Source: CAIUPE01 sp046092445 (GTDB lineage Bacteria > Pseudomonadota > Alphaproteobacteria > Rhizobiales > Beijerinckiaceae). From it: a stretch of 39,885 nt of DNA. Below are positions 31,742 to 39,147 of this stretch, piece by piece. Numbering within the stretch: the first letter of the stretch is position 1; each line of letters opens with the position of its first letter. The notes below the pieces were generated by a model. That model was not told where the DNA came from and did not search any database. It was given only the letters and a program-made list of their open reading frames with translations. The translations under genes were made by a program, and so were the position numbers. Location: contig JBJTDR010000099.1 in NCBI GenBank assembly GCA_046092445.1, positions 1 to 39,885 of the forward strand, written 5' to 3'.

Positions 31742-32608
31742 ATGTCTTTTGCTCGCCCCATCGACCACCTCGTCCTCGCCACAAATGACCTCGATGCTGC
31801 GGGTGCTTTTTACGAACACCTCGGTTTCAAGGTCGGCACGCGCAATCGCCATCCGTGGGGAACCGAGAACCGGATTGTCCAGTTTCCAGGGAGTTTCCTC
31901 GAACTGATCACGGTTGGCGAGGGCGCAGACATTCCGCCGCATGGTGAGGGTGTGTTTTCTTTCGGGGCCTTTGTGAGGGACTATCTCGACACCTTTGAAG
32001 GTTTGGCCATGCTGGTGCTCGAATCAAAAGACGCGCTGGCCGATAATGCAGACTTCAAAAAATCGGGGATTGGCGGTTTTGAACCCTTCTTTTTCAAGCG
32101 GAAGGGCGTGCGTCCGGATGGGACGCCGGTAGAAGTTTCCTTTTCCCTCGCATTCGCAAAAAATGCGCTAACTTCGGACGCAGGTTTCTTTGTGTGCCAG
32201 CAGCACCGCCCCGAGAATTTCTGGAACATTGCCGCGCAGCAGCATCCAAACGGCGCAGCCGGTGTTTCGGAAGTCATGATGATTGCAGATAACCCGGCGG
32301 ATCATGCCGAGTTTTTGAGCCATTTCACGGGGCAACGCGAGATGCAGTCGACGTCGGCGGGCCTCTCGGTTGAGACAGGGCGTGGTATCATCACCGTGAT
32401 GTCCGAAGCATCAGCGGCATTCCGGTTCGGTAAAGCATTTGAGTCGAACCCTGCGCGCTTTGTCGGTTTTGCGGTGTCGGTGCCGGATATCAAAATACTC
32501 GAGGCTCGGCTTGTAGATCAAAAAATCACGTTTCAAAGACGCAATAAGTCGTTCGTTATTCCGTCCGATACTGCCTTCGGTGTTTCAATCGCATTCGAAC
32601 AGGCATAA
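31742..32608 (+). CDS. VOC-family (glyoxalase-like) protein
   Basis: The 288-residue product starts FARPIDHLVLATNDLDAAGA, then FYEHLGFKVG, a typical first betaalphabetabetabeta module of the vicinal oxygen chelate superfamily. His9 and Glu56 (FLELITVGE) are possible metal ligands. A second module follows at about 170-285 (GVSEVMMIADNPADHAEFLS, then FVGFAVSVPDIKILEARL). It matches the glyoxalase-like domain type, whose substrate is generally unknown. It sits between pyrG and kdsA, a position where I recall a VOC gene in other rhizobia. No ribosome-binding site precedes the ATG, and the likely -10 leaves only about nine bases of leader, so translation may be nearly leaderless. Confidence 0.8.
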   Translation: MSFARPIDHLVLATNDLDAAGAFYEHLGFKVGTRNRHPWGTENRIVQFPGSFLELITVGEGADIPPHGEGVFSFGAFVRDYLDTFEGLAMLVLESKDALADNADFKKSGIGGFEPFFFKRKGVRPDGTPVEVSFSLAFAKNALTSDAGFFVCQQHRPENFWNIAAQQHPNGAAGVSEVMMIADNPADHAEFLSHFTGQREMQSTSAGLSVETGRGIITVMSEASAAFRFGKAFESNPARFVGFAVSVPDIKILEARLVDQKITFQRRNKSFVIPSDTAFGVSIAFEQA

Positions 32609-32664
32609 GTAGTCTCGGAAGCATTCTTGTCGAAAAATCATAATATTTGATGTAAGTAATCCTC

Positions 32665-33522
32665 ATGAACACACAAGTCGCACAAAATCCTGTTGTTTCT
32701 GTAGGTCAAGTTTCCTTCGGCAACCGTCTTCCCTTCGTCTTGATTGCCGGTCCGTGCCAGATGGAAAGCCGCGAACATGCGCTTGAAATGGCTTCCGCGC
32801 TGAAGCAAATCACGGATCGGTTGCACATTCCCTTCGTGTTCAAAGCGTCATTCGACAAGGCAAACCGGACATCCGGGTCAGCCGCTCGGGGCATTGGACT
32901 TGCGAAGGCCATGGAAGTTTTTGCTGAGATCAAATCAAAACTCGGCCTTCCTGTTATCACAGACGTTCACGATGCCGCGCAATGCGCGCCAGTGGCCGAA
33001 GTGGTCGACATTTTACAAATTCCGGCGTTCCTCTGCCGACAAACGGACCTTTTGCTTGCAGCTGCGGCGACAGGCCGGGCGATCAACGTCAAAAAGGGTC
33101 AGTTTCTGGCACCTTGGGATATGAAAAATGTTGCCGCTAAAATAACGGGCGTCGGCAATCCGAACGTTCTCGTCTGCGAGCGCGGCGCTTCATTCGGCTA
33201 TAATACGCTTGTTTCCGATATGCGCTCACTGCCCATCATGGCGCGGGATACGGGCGCGCCCGTCGTTTATGACGCCACCCACTCCGTACAGCAGCCAGGC
33301 GGGCAGGGCGGATCGTCAGGCGGGCAACGCGAGTTCGTGCCTGTTCTCGCTCGTGCTGCCATCTCGATCGGTGTGTCGTCCGTCTTTATCGAAACCCATG
33401 AAGAACCCTCGCGCGCGCCGTCCGACGGACCGAACATGGTTCCCTTGAACGAGATGGAATCATTGCTGGCTGACCTCAAAGCGTTCGACCAATTGGCGAA
33501 AGCACGGCCTCTTTTCGGATAA
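32665..33522 (+). CDS. kdsA: 3-deoxy-D-manno-octulosonate 8-phosphate synthase
   Basis: KdsA condenses phosphoenolpyruvate and arabinose 5-phosphate to KDO 8-phosphate for the lipopolysaccharide inner core. The 285-residue length is normal. LIAGPCQMESREHAL, FKASFDKANRTS (at about 59-70), PVITDVHDA and DATHSVQQPGGQGG are family signatures. Cys31 in AGPCQMES takes the place of the Asn of metal-independent E. coli KdsA and resembles the metal-dependent Aquifex type, so a divalent metal requirement is likely. The ribosome-binding site is weak (GTAAG). It lies 56 bases after the VOC gene and supplies the same lipopolysaccharide pathway as the lpx cluster upstream. Confidence 0.96.
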   Translation: MNTQVAQNPVVSVGQVSFGNRLPFVLIAGPCQMESREHALEMASALKQITDRLHIPFVFKASFDKANRTSGSAARGIGLAKAMEVFAEIKSKLGLPVITDVHDAAQCAPVAEVVDILQIPAFLCRQTDLLLAAAATGRAINVKKGQFLAPWDMKNVAAKITGVGNPNVLVCERGASFGYNTLVSDMRSLPIMARDTGAPVVYDATHSVQQPGGQGGSSGGQREFVPVLARAAISIGVSSVFIETHEEPSRAPSDGPNMVPLNEMESLLADLKAFDQLAKARPLFG

Positions 33523-33544
33523 TTTTGTCTGTCATTGTTCTGTC

Positions 33545-34516
33545 ATGGCGCGGGAGTATCCGGCCATTATGAACAAAGCGAATTTCTCCTATTCCGATGA
33601 GTCGCAACCGCTCTTGCAGCGCGCAGCGATCCAGTTGATCGAAAAGGCCACCGGCCAGCCGAAACTCCGAAGGCTTTATCTCGAATATCAACGCGCTCCG
33701 GTCAAAGGTGAGAGCTTCTGGCAAGCCTCTGTCCGCAAACTCGATATTCGTCCGTCGTTTGAAATCACAGACCTTAAAAACATCCCGTCAACTGGCCCTG
33801 TCGTTATTGTCGCAAACCATCCGTACGGCGTGCTCGACGGCTTGGTGATGTGTTGGCTGATCGAGAAGGTTCGCTCAGATTTTCTTGTTTTGACACATTC
33901 GGCTTTGCTCAGAGCGCCTGAAGCGCGGCCCTATCTTCTTCCGGTTGATTTTACCGGCACGAAAGAAGCATTTGAAACAAATCTCCAGACCCGGGACCGC
34001 GCTCGGAAGCATCTGGCGGAAGGCGGCTGCATTGTTGTGTTTCCCGCCGGCGCAGTGTCAACGGCACCGGATAAACTCGGGCGGAAACCAGCAACCGATT
34101 GGCCTTGGCAGCCCTTCACCGCACACTTGATCCAGCGATCAAAGGCGACAGTTGTTCCGATTTTTTTCAGTGGGCAGAATAGCCGCCTGTTCCAGATCGC
34201 AAGCCACATCAGCGCGACATTGCGGCTCTCTTTGATTTTCAAAGAAGTGCATGACCGGATCGGTACTGAACTACCGCTCGTCATTGGCGAACAGATATCA
34301 GCGTCCGAGATTTCAGAGATTTCTGACCGCGCCGCACTAACGGTGATGTTGCGGGATCGGACCTATGCTCTCGCCGGGCGATTGCCCTCGAATGTGTCGA
34401 CGATTGTTTCTTTCAAATGCAGTCCCAAAGCCGATTTCGCAGATAGATTTCGCCAAGTGGTCCGAAAGATCGACGGTTTACGGGCACGGCGGTCAAAATT
34501 TCGGCGTTCTGCCTAG
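33545..34516 (+). CDS. PlsC-like lysophospholipid acyltransferase family protein
   Basis: The 323-residue protein has an acyltransferase core: PVVIVANHPYGVLDGL with His92 and Asp98 as the catalytic pair, and GGCIVVFPAGAVST as the equivalent of the acceptor-binding FPEG block. The spacing of five residues between His and Asp matches the putative-hemolysin/OlsA-like branch rather than classical HX4D PlsC. It probably acylates a lysophospholipid or another lipid at the inner membrane; the true substrate is unknown. The ATG at 33545 lacks a clear ribosome-binding site; an ATG at 33569 is an alternative. It follows kdsA by 22 bases, so they may be co-transcribed. Confidence 0.82.
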   Translation: MAREYPAIMNKANFSYSDESQPLLQRAAIQLIEKATGQPKLRRLYLEYQRAPVKGESFWQASVRKLDIRPSFEITDLKNIPSTGPVVIVANHPYGVLDGLVMCWLIEKVRSDFLVLTHSALLRAPEARPYLLPVDFTGTKEAFETNLQTRDRARKHLAEGGCIVVFPAGAVSTAPDKLGRKPATDWPWQPFTAHLIQRSKATVVPIFFSGQNSRLFQIASHISATLRLSLIFKEVHDRIGTELPLVIGEQISASEISEISDRAALTVMLRDRTYALAGRLPSNVSTIVSFKCSPKADFADRFRQVVRKIDGLRARRSKFRRSA

Positions 34517-34544
34517 TTGCATTCGGTGTCAGAGCGCGTATTGA
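34517..34544 (+). promoter_or_regulatory. Candidate eno promoter
   Basis: TTGCAT (34517-34522), 16 bases, TATTGA (34539-34544) is an acceptable housekeeping promoter immediately after the acyltransferase stop. It would give a leader of about 80 bases before the eno ATG. The -10 is imperfect, so this is a low-confidence call. Confidence 0.3.
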
Positions 34545-34630
34545 GAAGTATCAAAAGCCTCACTCAAGAGTACGTTCAACTGCACGTAAAAAGCCGTTGA
34601 AATGTGCTCGACCTAAAACGGAGCCCTGGA

Positions 34631-35914
34631 ATGACCGCCATTATCGATATCCATGCCCGCCAGATTCTCGACAGCCGGGGCAATCCGACCGTTGAAGTCG
34701 ATGTCACTCTCGAAGACGGAACAATGGGCCGCGCAGCAGTGCCTTCCGGTGCCTCGACGGGTGCCCATGAGGCTGTTGAACTTCGGGATGGTGACAAGAA
34801 GGTCTATCTCGGAAAAGGCGTTCTCAAGGCCATCGAAAGCGTGAACACCGAAATCTATGAAGCACTGGGCGGAATGGATGCCGAGGATCAGGTGGCGATT
34901 GACGAAGCCATGATTGCACTCGACAGTACCCCGAACAAGGCACGCCTCGGCGCGAATGCGATCCTGGGTGTTTCGCTCGCTGTCGCAAAGGCTGCTGCTG
35001 ATGCGAGCGCCTTACCGCTTTATCGTTACATCGGCGGCACTTCGGCGCGCACTTTGCCGGTTCCCATGATGAACATCGTCAATGGCGGTGCCCACGCCGA
35101 TAACCCGATCGATTTTCAGGAATTCATGATCATGCCTCTAGGGGCGCCGAGCTTTTCGGAAGCCTTGCGGATGGGTGCGGAGATCTTCCACACGCTGAAA
35201 GGCGCGTTGAAGAAGGCAGGTCACAACACCAATGTCGGCGATGAAGGCGGGTTCGCACCAAATCTGCCATCCGCTGAAGCGGCACTTGATTTCTGCATGA
35301 AGGCAATCGAGGCCGCTGGCTATAAGCCCGGAAAAGACATCTTCCTCGCCATGGATTGCGCAGCGACTGAATTTTTCAAAAAGGGCGCCTATCATTACGA
35401 GGGTGAGGGCAAAGTTCGCTCGATCGAGGAGCAAGCCGAATATCTCGCAAAGCTCGCGAGTGCCTATCCGATTGTCTCGATCGAAGACGGACTGTCCGAG
35501 GATGATTGGGAAGGCTGGAAACTTGTCACCGATCTGATTGGTAAGAATTGCCAATTGGTTGGCGACGATCTTTTCGTCACAAATGTGGAGCGTCTTTCGG
35601 ATGGCATCAAGCGTGGCGTCGCCAATTCCATTCTCGTGAAAGTAAACCAGATTGGCTCGCTCACCGAGACGCTCGCTGCCGTCGATATGGCACATCGTGC
35701 CGGATATACCGCCGTCATGTCGCATCGCTCGGGCGAGACCGAAGACTCCACGATTGCTGATTTATCGGTCGCGACGAATTGCGGTCAGATCAAGACAGGC
35801 TCTCTCGCGCGCTCGGATAGGTTGGCAAAGTATAATCAGCTGCTTCGGATCGAGGAAGAACTGGGGTCGATGGCGCGATATGCAGGAGCTGCAGCACTGA
35901 AATCAGGTCGTTAA
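34631..35914 (+). CDS. eno: Enolase
   Basis: Enolase converts 2-phosphoglycerate to phosphoenolpyruvate and in many bacteria also joins the RNA degradosome. The ATG at 34631 follows CGGAG by seven bases and gives MTAIIDIHARQILDSRGNPT and 427 residues, the standard start and length; nine extra codons upstream to a GTG are rejected. GASTGAHEAVELRDGD, NVGDEGGFAPNLPSAEAALD, SIEDGLSEDDWEGW, KVNQIGSLTETL and SHRSGETEDSTIADL form the active site and magnesium ligands. Its product phosphoenolpyruvate is also a KdsA substrate and the source of pyruvate for the pdh genes downstream. Confidence 0.97.
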   Translation: MTAIIDIHARQILDSRGNPTVEVDVTLEDGTMGRAAVPSGASTGAHEAVELRDGDKKVYLGKGVLKAIESVNTEIYEALGGMDAEDQVAIDEAMIALDSTPNKARLGANAILGVSLAVAKAAADASALPLYRYIGGTSARTLPVPMMNIVNGGAHADNPIDFQEFMIMPLGAPSFSEALRMGAEIFHTLKGALKKAGHNTNVGDEGGFAPNLPSAEAALDFCMKAIEAAGYKPGKDIFLAMDCAATEFFKKGAYHYEGEGKVRSIEEQAEYLAKLASAYPIVSIEDGLSEDDWEGWKLVTDLIGKNCQLVGDDLFVTNVERLSDGIKRGVANSILVKVNQIGSLTETLAAVDMAHRAGYTAVMSHRSGETEDSTIADLSVATNCGQIKTGSLARSDRLAKYNQLLRIEEELGSMARYAGAAALKSGR

Positions 35915-36027
35915 AACACGGGAGGCCGCGATGGCATTGACGTCTCACCGGGTCAATCAGGCCAGGTGGGTCGTCCCGTTTCATCGGGCTTTACATCTCC
36001 TTAACGAACTCGTGGCAGAACCTTCCC

Positions 36028-36339
36028 ATGGTGGTCAAACGGCGTTTCCGAGGTTTCGGCTTTTTCATCGCGCTCTATGTCGCATCGTTTGGCGCGTCCG
36101 CATTTTTCATTCTCGAAGCCCAGAACGGTAGCCGTGGTGTGGAGCGTAACGTGTTGATCCAGGCGGATGTTCGTCGACTTGAGACCGAACTAGAGACGGT
36201 TCGGCGCCAGCGCTCTGAAATCGAACGTAGAAATGCTCAGCTTTCCATTCAGTCTCTGGACGCTGATTTCCTCGACGAGCGTGCGCGCGCCGTATTGAAT
36301 GTCGCAAATTCGAACGAGGTTGTGATCCCCCTGCCTTGA
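36028..36339 (+). CDS. ftsB: Septum formation initiator FtsB/DivIC family
   Basis: FtsB is a small bitopic division protein that links FtsL and FtsQ. The 103-residue product has an N-terminal membrane helix (about 9-29, GFGFFIALYVASFGASAFFI) followed by a heptad-rich coiled coil (about 42-75, LETELETVRRQRSEIERRNA) and a short tail, the layout of the family. The eno-ftsB-pdhA order is conserved in alphaproteobacteria. No good ribosome-binding site precedes the ATG at 36028. A short upstream frame starting at 35931 behind a strong GGGAGG overlaps it and might deliver ribosomes by coupling. Confidence 0.88.
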   Translation: MVVKRRFRGFGFFIALYVASFGASAFFILEAQNGSRGVERNVLIQADVRRLETELETVRRQRSEIERRNAQLSIQSLDADFLDERARAVLNVANSNEVVIPLP

Positions 36340-36620
36340 GGAGAGGTGCAAACCATGCGGATTCGGAATATCTCCCATTCGAATCCCGACAGTTTTTGTC
36401 CGGTTGACGCCAATGTCTTTTTTGGAAATTCACTGATAAAACAAGATGTTCGCCGGTTTTCTGCAGAATTTATAGTGAACCTGTTATAAGTTCTTTTTAA
36501 TAAAGTAAGCAATTTCAATTATTTAGTTTATGTGTTGCGGATAGAAAGTCTGATATTTTTTCTCGCCACGCGGACAAGTTTCAGCTAGTGTTCTTGAATG
36601 ACGTCAGGGAGGAGAAAGAT
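36340..36620. other. AT-rich gene-free region upstream of pdhA
   Basis: This 281-base gap between ftsB and pdhA holds no convincing gene. It is AT-rich in its middle: bases 36481-36530 contain only 9 G or C in 50. The palindrome TTCTGCAGAA lies at 36459-36468, and GAAC-N9-GTTC follows at about 36477-36493. The pdh promoter is probably here, but I could not place -35 and -10 elements with confidence. Confidence 0.5.
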
Positions 36621-37664
36621 ATGGCGATTGCCGCCCGTAAAACTTCCGCATCTGCACGAGCCGCGCCCGTCAAGGCGACCTCGAAGAGAAATTCTCAGCC
36701 GCGCGAGTTCACGCGGAGCGAGGAATTGTCGGCCTACCGCGAAATGCTTCTCATCCGCCGGTTCGAGGAGAAGGCAGGCCAGATGTACGGAATGGGCCTG
36801 ATCGGCGGATTTTGTCACCTTTACATCGGTCAGGAGGCGGTGGTTGTCGGGATGCAGATGGCATCGAGGGATGGCGATCAGATTATCACAGGCTATCGCG
36901 ACCATGGACACATGATTGCCTGCGGGATGGACCCGAGAGGGGTGATGGCGGAATTGACGGGGCGTCGCGGGGGGCTTTCCAAGGGCAAGGGTGGCTCGAT
37001 GCACATGTTCAGCGTTGAGAAGAATTTTTTTGGTGGGCATGGCATTGTAGGAGCGCAGGTGTCGCTCGGAACCGGTCTCGCTTTTGCTAATCATTACCGT
37101 GGCAACTCCAGCGTATCGATCACCTATTTCGGGGACGGTGCCGCTAATCAGGGGCAGGTCTATGAATGCTTCAATATGGCCGAACTCTGGAAGCTGCCGA
37201 TCGTCTACGTGATCGAAAACAACCGATACGCAATGGGGACGTCCGTCAATCGTGCATCCGCCCAGACCGACTTCTCGAAGCGCGGACTTTCATTCAATAT
37301 TCCTGGCGAGCAAGTTGACGGAATGGATGTCCGGGCTGTGAGGGATGCCGGTGAACGTGCCATTCAATGGTGCCGGGGAGGGAAGGGTCCCTACATCCTC
37401 GAAATGCAGACATATCGGTATCGGGGTCACTCCATGTCGGACCCTGCGAAGTATCGTTCCAAGGACGAAGTTCAGAAGATGCGCGAAGATCACGACCCGA
37501 TTGAACAGGTTCGGCATCGTTTGCTCGGTCCATGGCACGTCTCGGAGGGCGAACTGAAAGAGATCGACGCAAAAGTCCGAGAGATTGTGAACGAGGCCGC
37601 GGAATTTGCGACGAATGATCCCGAGCCCGATCCGTCGGAATTGTGGACGGATATTCTGAAGTGA
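36621..37664 (+). CDS. pdhA: Pyruvate dehydrogenase E1 component subunit alpha
   Basis: PdhA and PdhB form the alpha2beta2 thiamine diphosphate-dependent E1 that decarboxylates pyruvate. The ATG at 36621 follows a strong GGGAGGAGA; it gives 347 residues, starting with an Ala/Lys-rich disordered segment (1-32). The thiamine diphosphate motif starts with GDGAANQGQ at 171 and ends near ENNRYAMGTS. The YRYRGHSMSDPAKYRSKDEV loop carries the phosphorylation-loop counterpart. FRR-type RFEEKAGQMYGMGLIGGFCHL and GYRDHGHMIACG are typical of the alphaproteobacterial/mitochondrial E1 alpha type. It heads pdhA-pdhB-pdhC. Confidence 0.97.
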   Translation: MAIAARKTSASARAAPVKATSKRNSQPREFTRSEELSAYREMLLIRRFEEKAGQMYGMGLIGGFCHLYIGQEAVVVGMQMASRDGDQIITGYRDHGHMIACGMDPRGVMAELTGRRGGLSKGKGGSMHMFSVEKNFFGGHGIVGAQVSLGTGLAFANHYRGNSSVSITYFGDGAANQGQVYECFNMAELWKLPIVYVIENNRYAMGTSVNRASAQTDFSKRGLSFNIPGEQVDGMDVRAVRDAGERAIQWCRGGKGPYILEMQTYRYRGHSMSDPAKYRSKDEVQKMREDHDPIEQVRHRLLGPWHVSEGELKEIDAKVREIVNEAAEFATNDPEPDPSELWTDILK

Positions 37665-37753
37665 TCATGGCATGGATGGCGAGCGGAATATGAAAATCCT
37701 GCTGCCCGGTCATTCTGCCCTTGTTTTCCTGTATTCAACGGAGCCCGCTCCCC

Positions 37754-39133
37754 ATGCCGATTGATATTCTGATGCCGGCGCTCTCTCCCACAATGGAGAA
37801 GGGCAATCTCACAAAGTGGCTGAAAGCGGAAGGTGACCGCGTAAAGTCCGGGGATGTGATTGCCGAGATCGAAACCGACAAGGCAACCATGGAAGTCGAG
37901 GCGGTTGATGAAGGTGTTCTGACGTCCATTCTCGTTCCAGCCGGCACTCAGGATGTTGCCGTCAATGCGGTAATCGCGCGCGTGGCGGTTGACGGTGAGA
38001 CCGCGCCGTCTCCGGGGTTGGCTGTCGTGTCGCCGGCTATCCCTCGGCTAGATTCGGTGCCATCCCCGCCGGCCCCGGTCGCTTTTCATCCCGAACCGGT
38101 TGCAAAAATGTCGTCGTATGACGCATCTGGCGAGATCCCTGCGGGCACGGAAATGGTCATGATCACGATGCGTGAGGCTTTGCGTGATGCGATGGCCGAG
38201 GAGATGCGCGCCAATGACTCCGTTTTTGTCATGGGTGAGGAAGTTGCCGAATACCAGGGCGCTTACAAGATAACGCAGGGATTGCTTCAGGAATTTGGTC
38301 CGCGTCGCGTTGTGGATACCCCGATTACGGAGCACGGCTTTGCAGGAATCGGAGTCGGCGCGGCACTGACGGGTTTGCGACCGATCATTGAATTCATGAC
38401 TTTCAACTTCGCGATGCAGGCGATTGATCACATCATCAATTCCGCTGCTAAAACCCTTTACATGTCCGGTGGTCAGATGGGATGCCCGATCGTGTTTCGC
38501 GGTCCGAACGGTGCCGCGGCCCGGGTCGCCGCCCAGCACAGCCAGGATTATGCCGCCTGGTACTCCCAGATACCCGGCCTCCTCGTCATTTCCCCCTCCA
38601 ATGCCGCTGACGCCAAGGGATTGCTGAAGGCAGCCATCAGGAACCCGAACCCCGTTGTTTTTCTCGAAAACGAAATTCTATACGGCCAGATCGGCGCGGT
38701 GCCGAAGATTGATGATTTTGTTCTTCCGATCGGCAAGGCGCGAATTTCCCGTGAGGGATCCGAAGTCACGATTGTATCGTTTTCGATTGGCATGACCTAT
38801 GCAATGAAGGCTGCAGATGAACTCGCATCACAAGGCATTTCCGCCGAGGTGATTGATCTTCGGACAATCCGCCCGATGGATATCGCGACCGTTCTGGCAT
38901 CCGTTCAGAAGACGCATCGCTGCATCACCGTCGAGGAGGGCTGGCCGCAATCCGGTGTCGGCGCCGAGATTTCCGCTCAAATCATGGAGCATGCATTTGA
39001 TTGGCTGGATGCACCGGTCAAGCGGATTACGGGCAGGGATGTTCCTATGCCTTATGCCGCTAATCTGGAGAAACTCGCATTACCGGCAGTTTCCGAGGTG
39101 GTAGAGGCGGCGAAAGCTGTCTGTTATCGATAA
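37754..39133 (+). CDS. pdhB: Pyruvate dehydrogenase E1 subunit beta with N-terminal lipoyl domain
   Basis: The 459-residue protein fuses a lipoyl domain (1-80, Lys43 in ETDKATMEVEAVDEG) to the E1 beta domain (about 130-459) through a Pro/Ala-rich linker. This fusion is characteristic of rhizobial and related alphaproteobacterial PdhB. E1 beta signatures are ITMREALRDAMAEEM, GEEVAEYQGAYKITQGL, DTPITEHGFAGIGVGAAL, HSQDYAAWYSQIPGL and GWPQSGVGAEI. The start is the ATG at 37754 with CGGAG about 11 bases upstream; eleven further codons upstream are rejected. It lies 89 bases after pdhA and 14 before pdhC. Confidence 0.97.
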   Translation: MPIDILMPALSPTMEKGNLTKWLKAEGDRVKSGDVIAEIETDKATMEVEAVDEGVLTSILVPAGTQDVAVNAVIARVAVDGETAPSPGLAVVSPAIPRLDSVPSPPAPVAFHPEPVAKMSSYDASGEIPAGTEMVMITMREALRDAMAEEMRANDSVFVMGEEVAEYQGAYKITQGLLQEFGPRRVVDTPITEHGFAGIGVGAALTGLRPIIEFMTFNFAMQAIDHIINSAAKTLYMSGGQMGCPIVFRGPNGAAARVAAQHSQDYAAWYSQIPGLLVISPSNAADAKGLLKAAIRNPNPVVFLENEILYGQIGAVPKIDDFVLPIGKARISREGSEVTIVSFSIGMTYAMKAADELASQGISAEVIDLRTIRPMDIATVLASVQKTHRCITVEEGWPQSGVGAEISAQIMEHAFDWLDAPVKRITGRDVPMPYAANLEKLALPAVSEVVEAAKAVCYR

Positions 39134-39147
39134 TTGCGGAGAGTACC

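Noticed and set aside
31694..31942. N-terminal extension of the toxin gene
   Set aside because: It would run through the palindromic operator and the 5' end of the divergent VOC gene; the MPKAELL start fits the family and has a ribosome-binding site.
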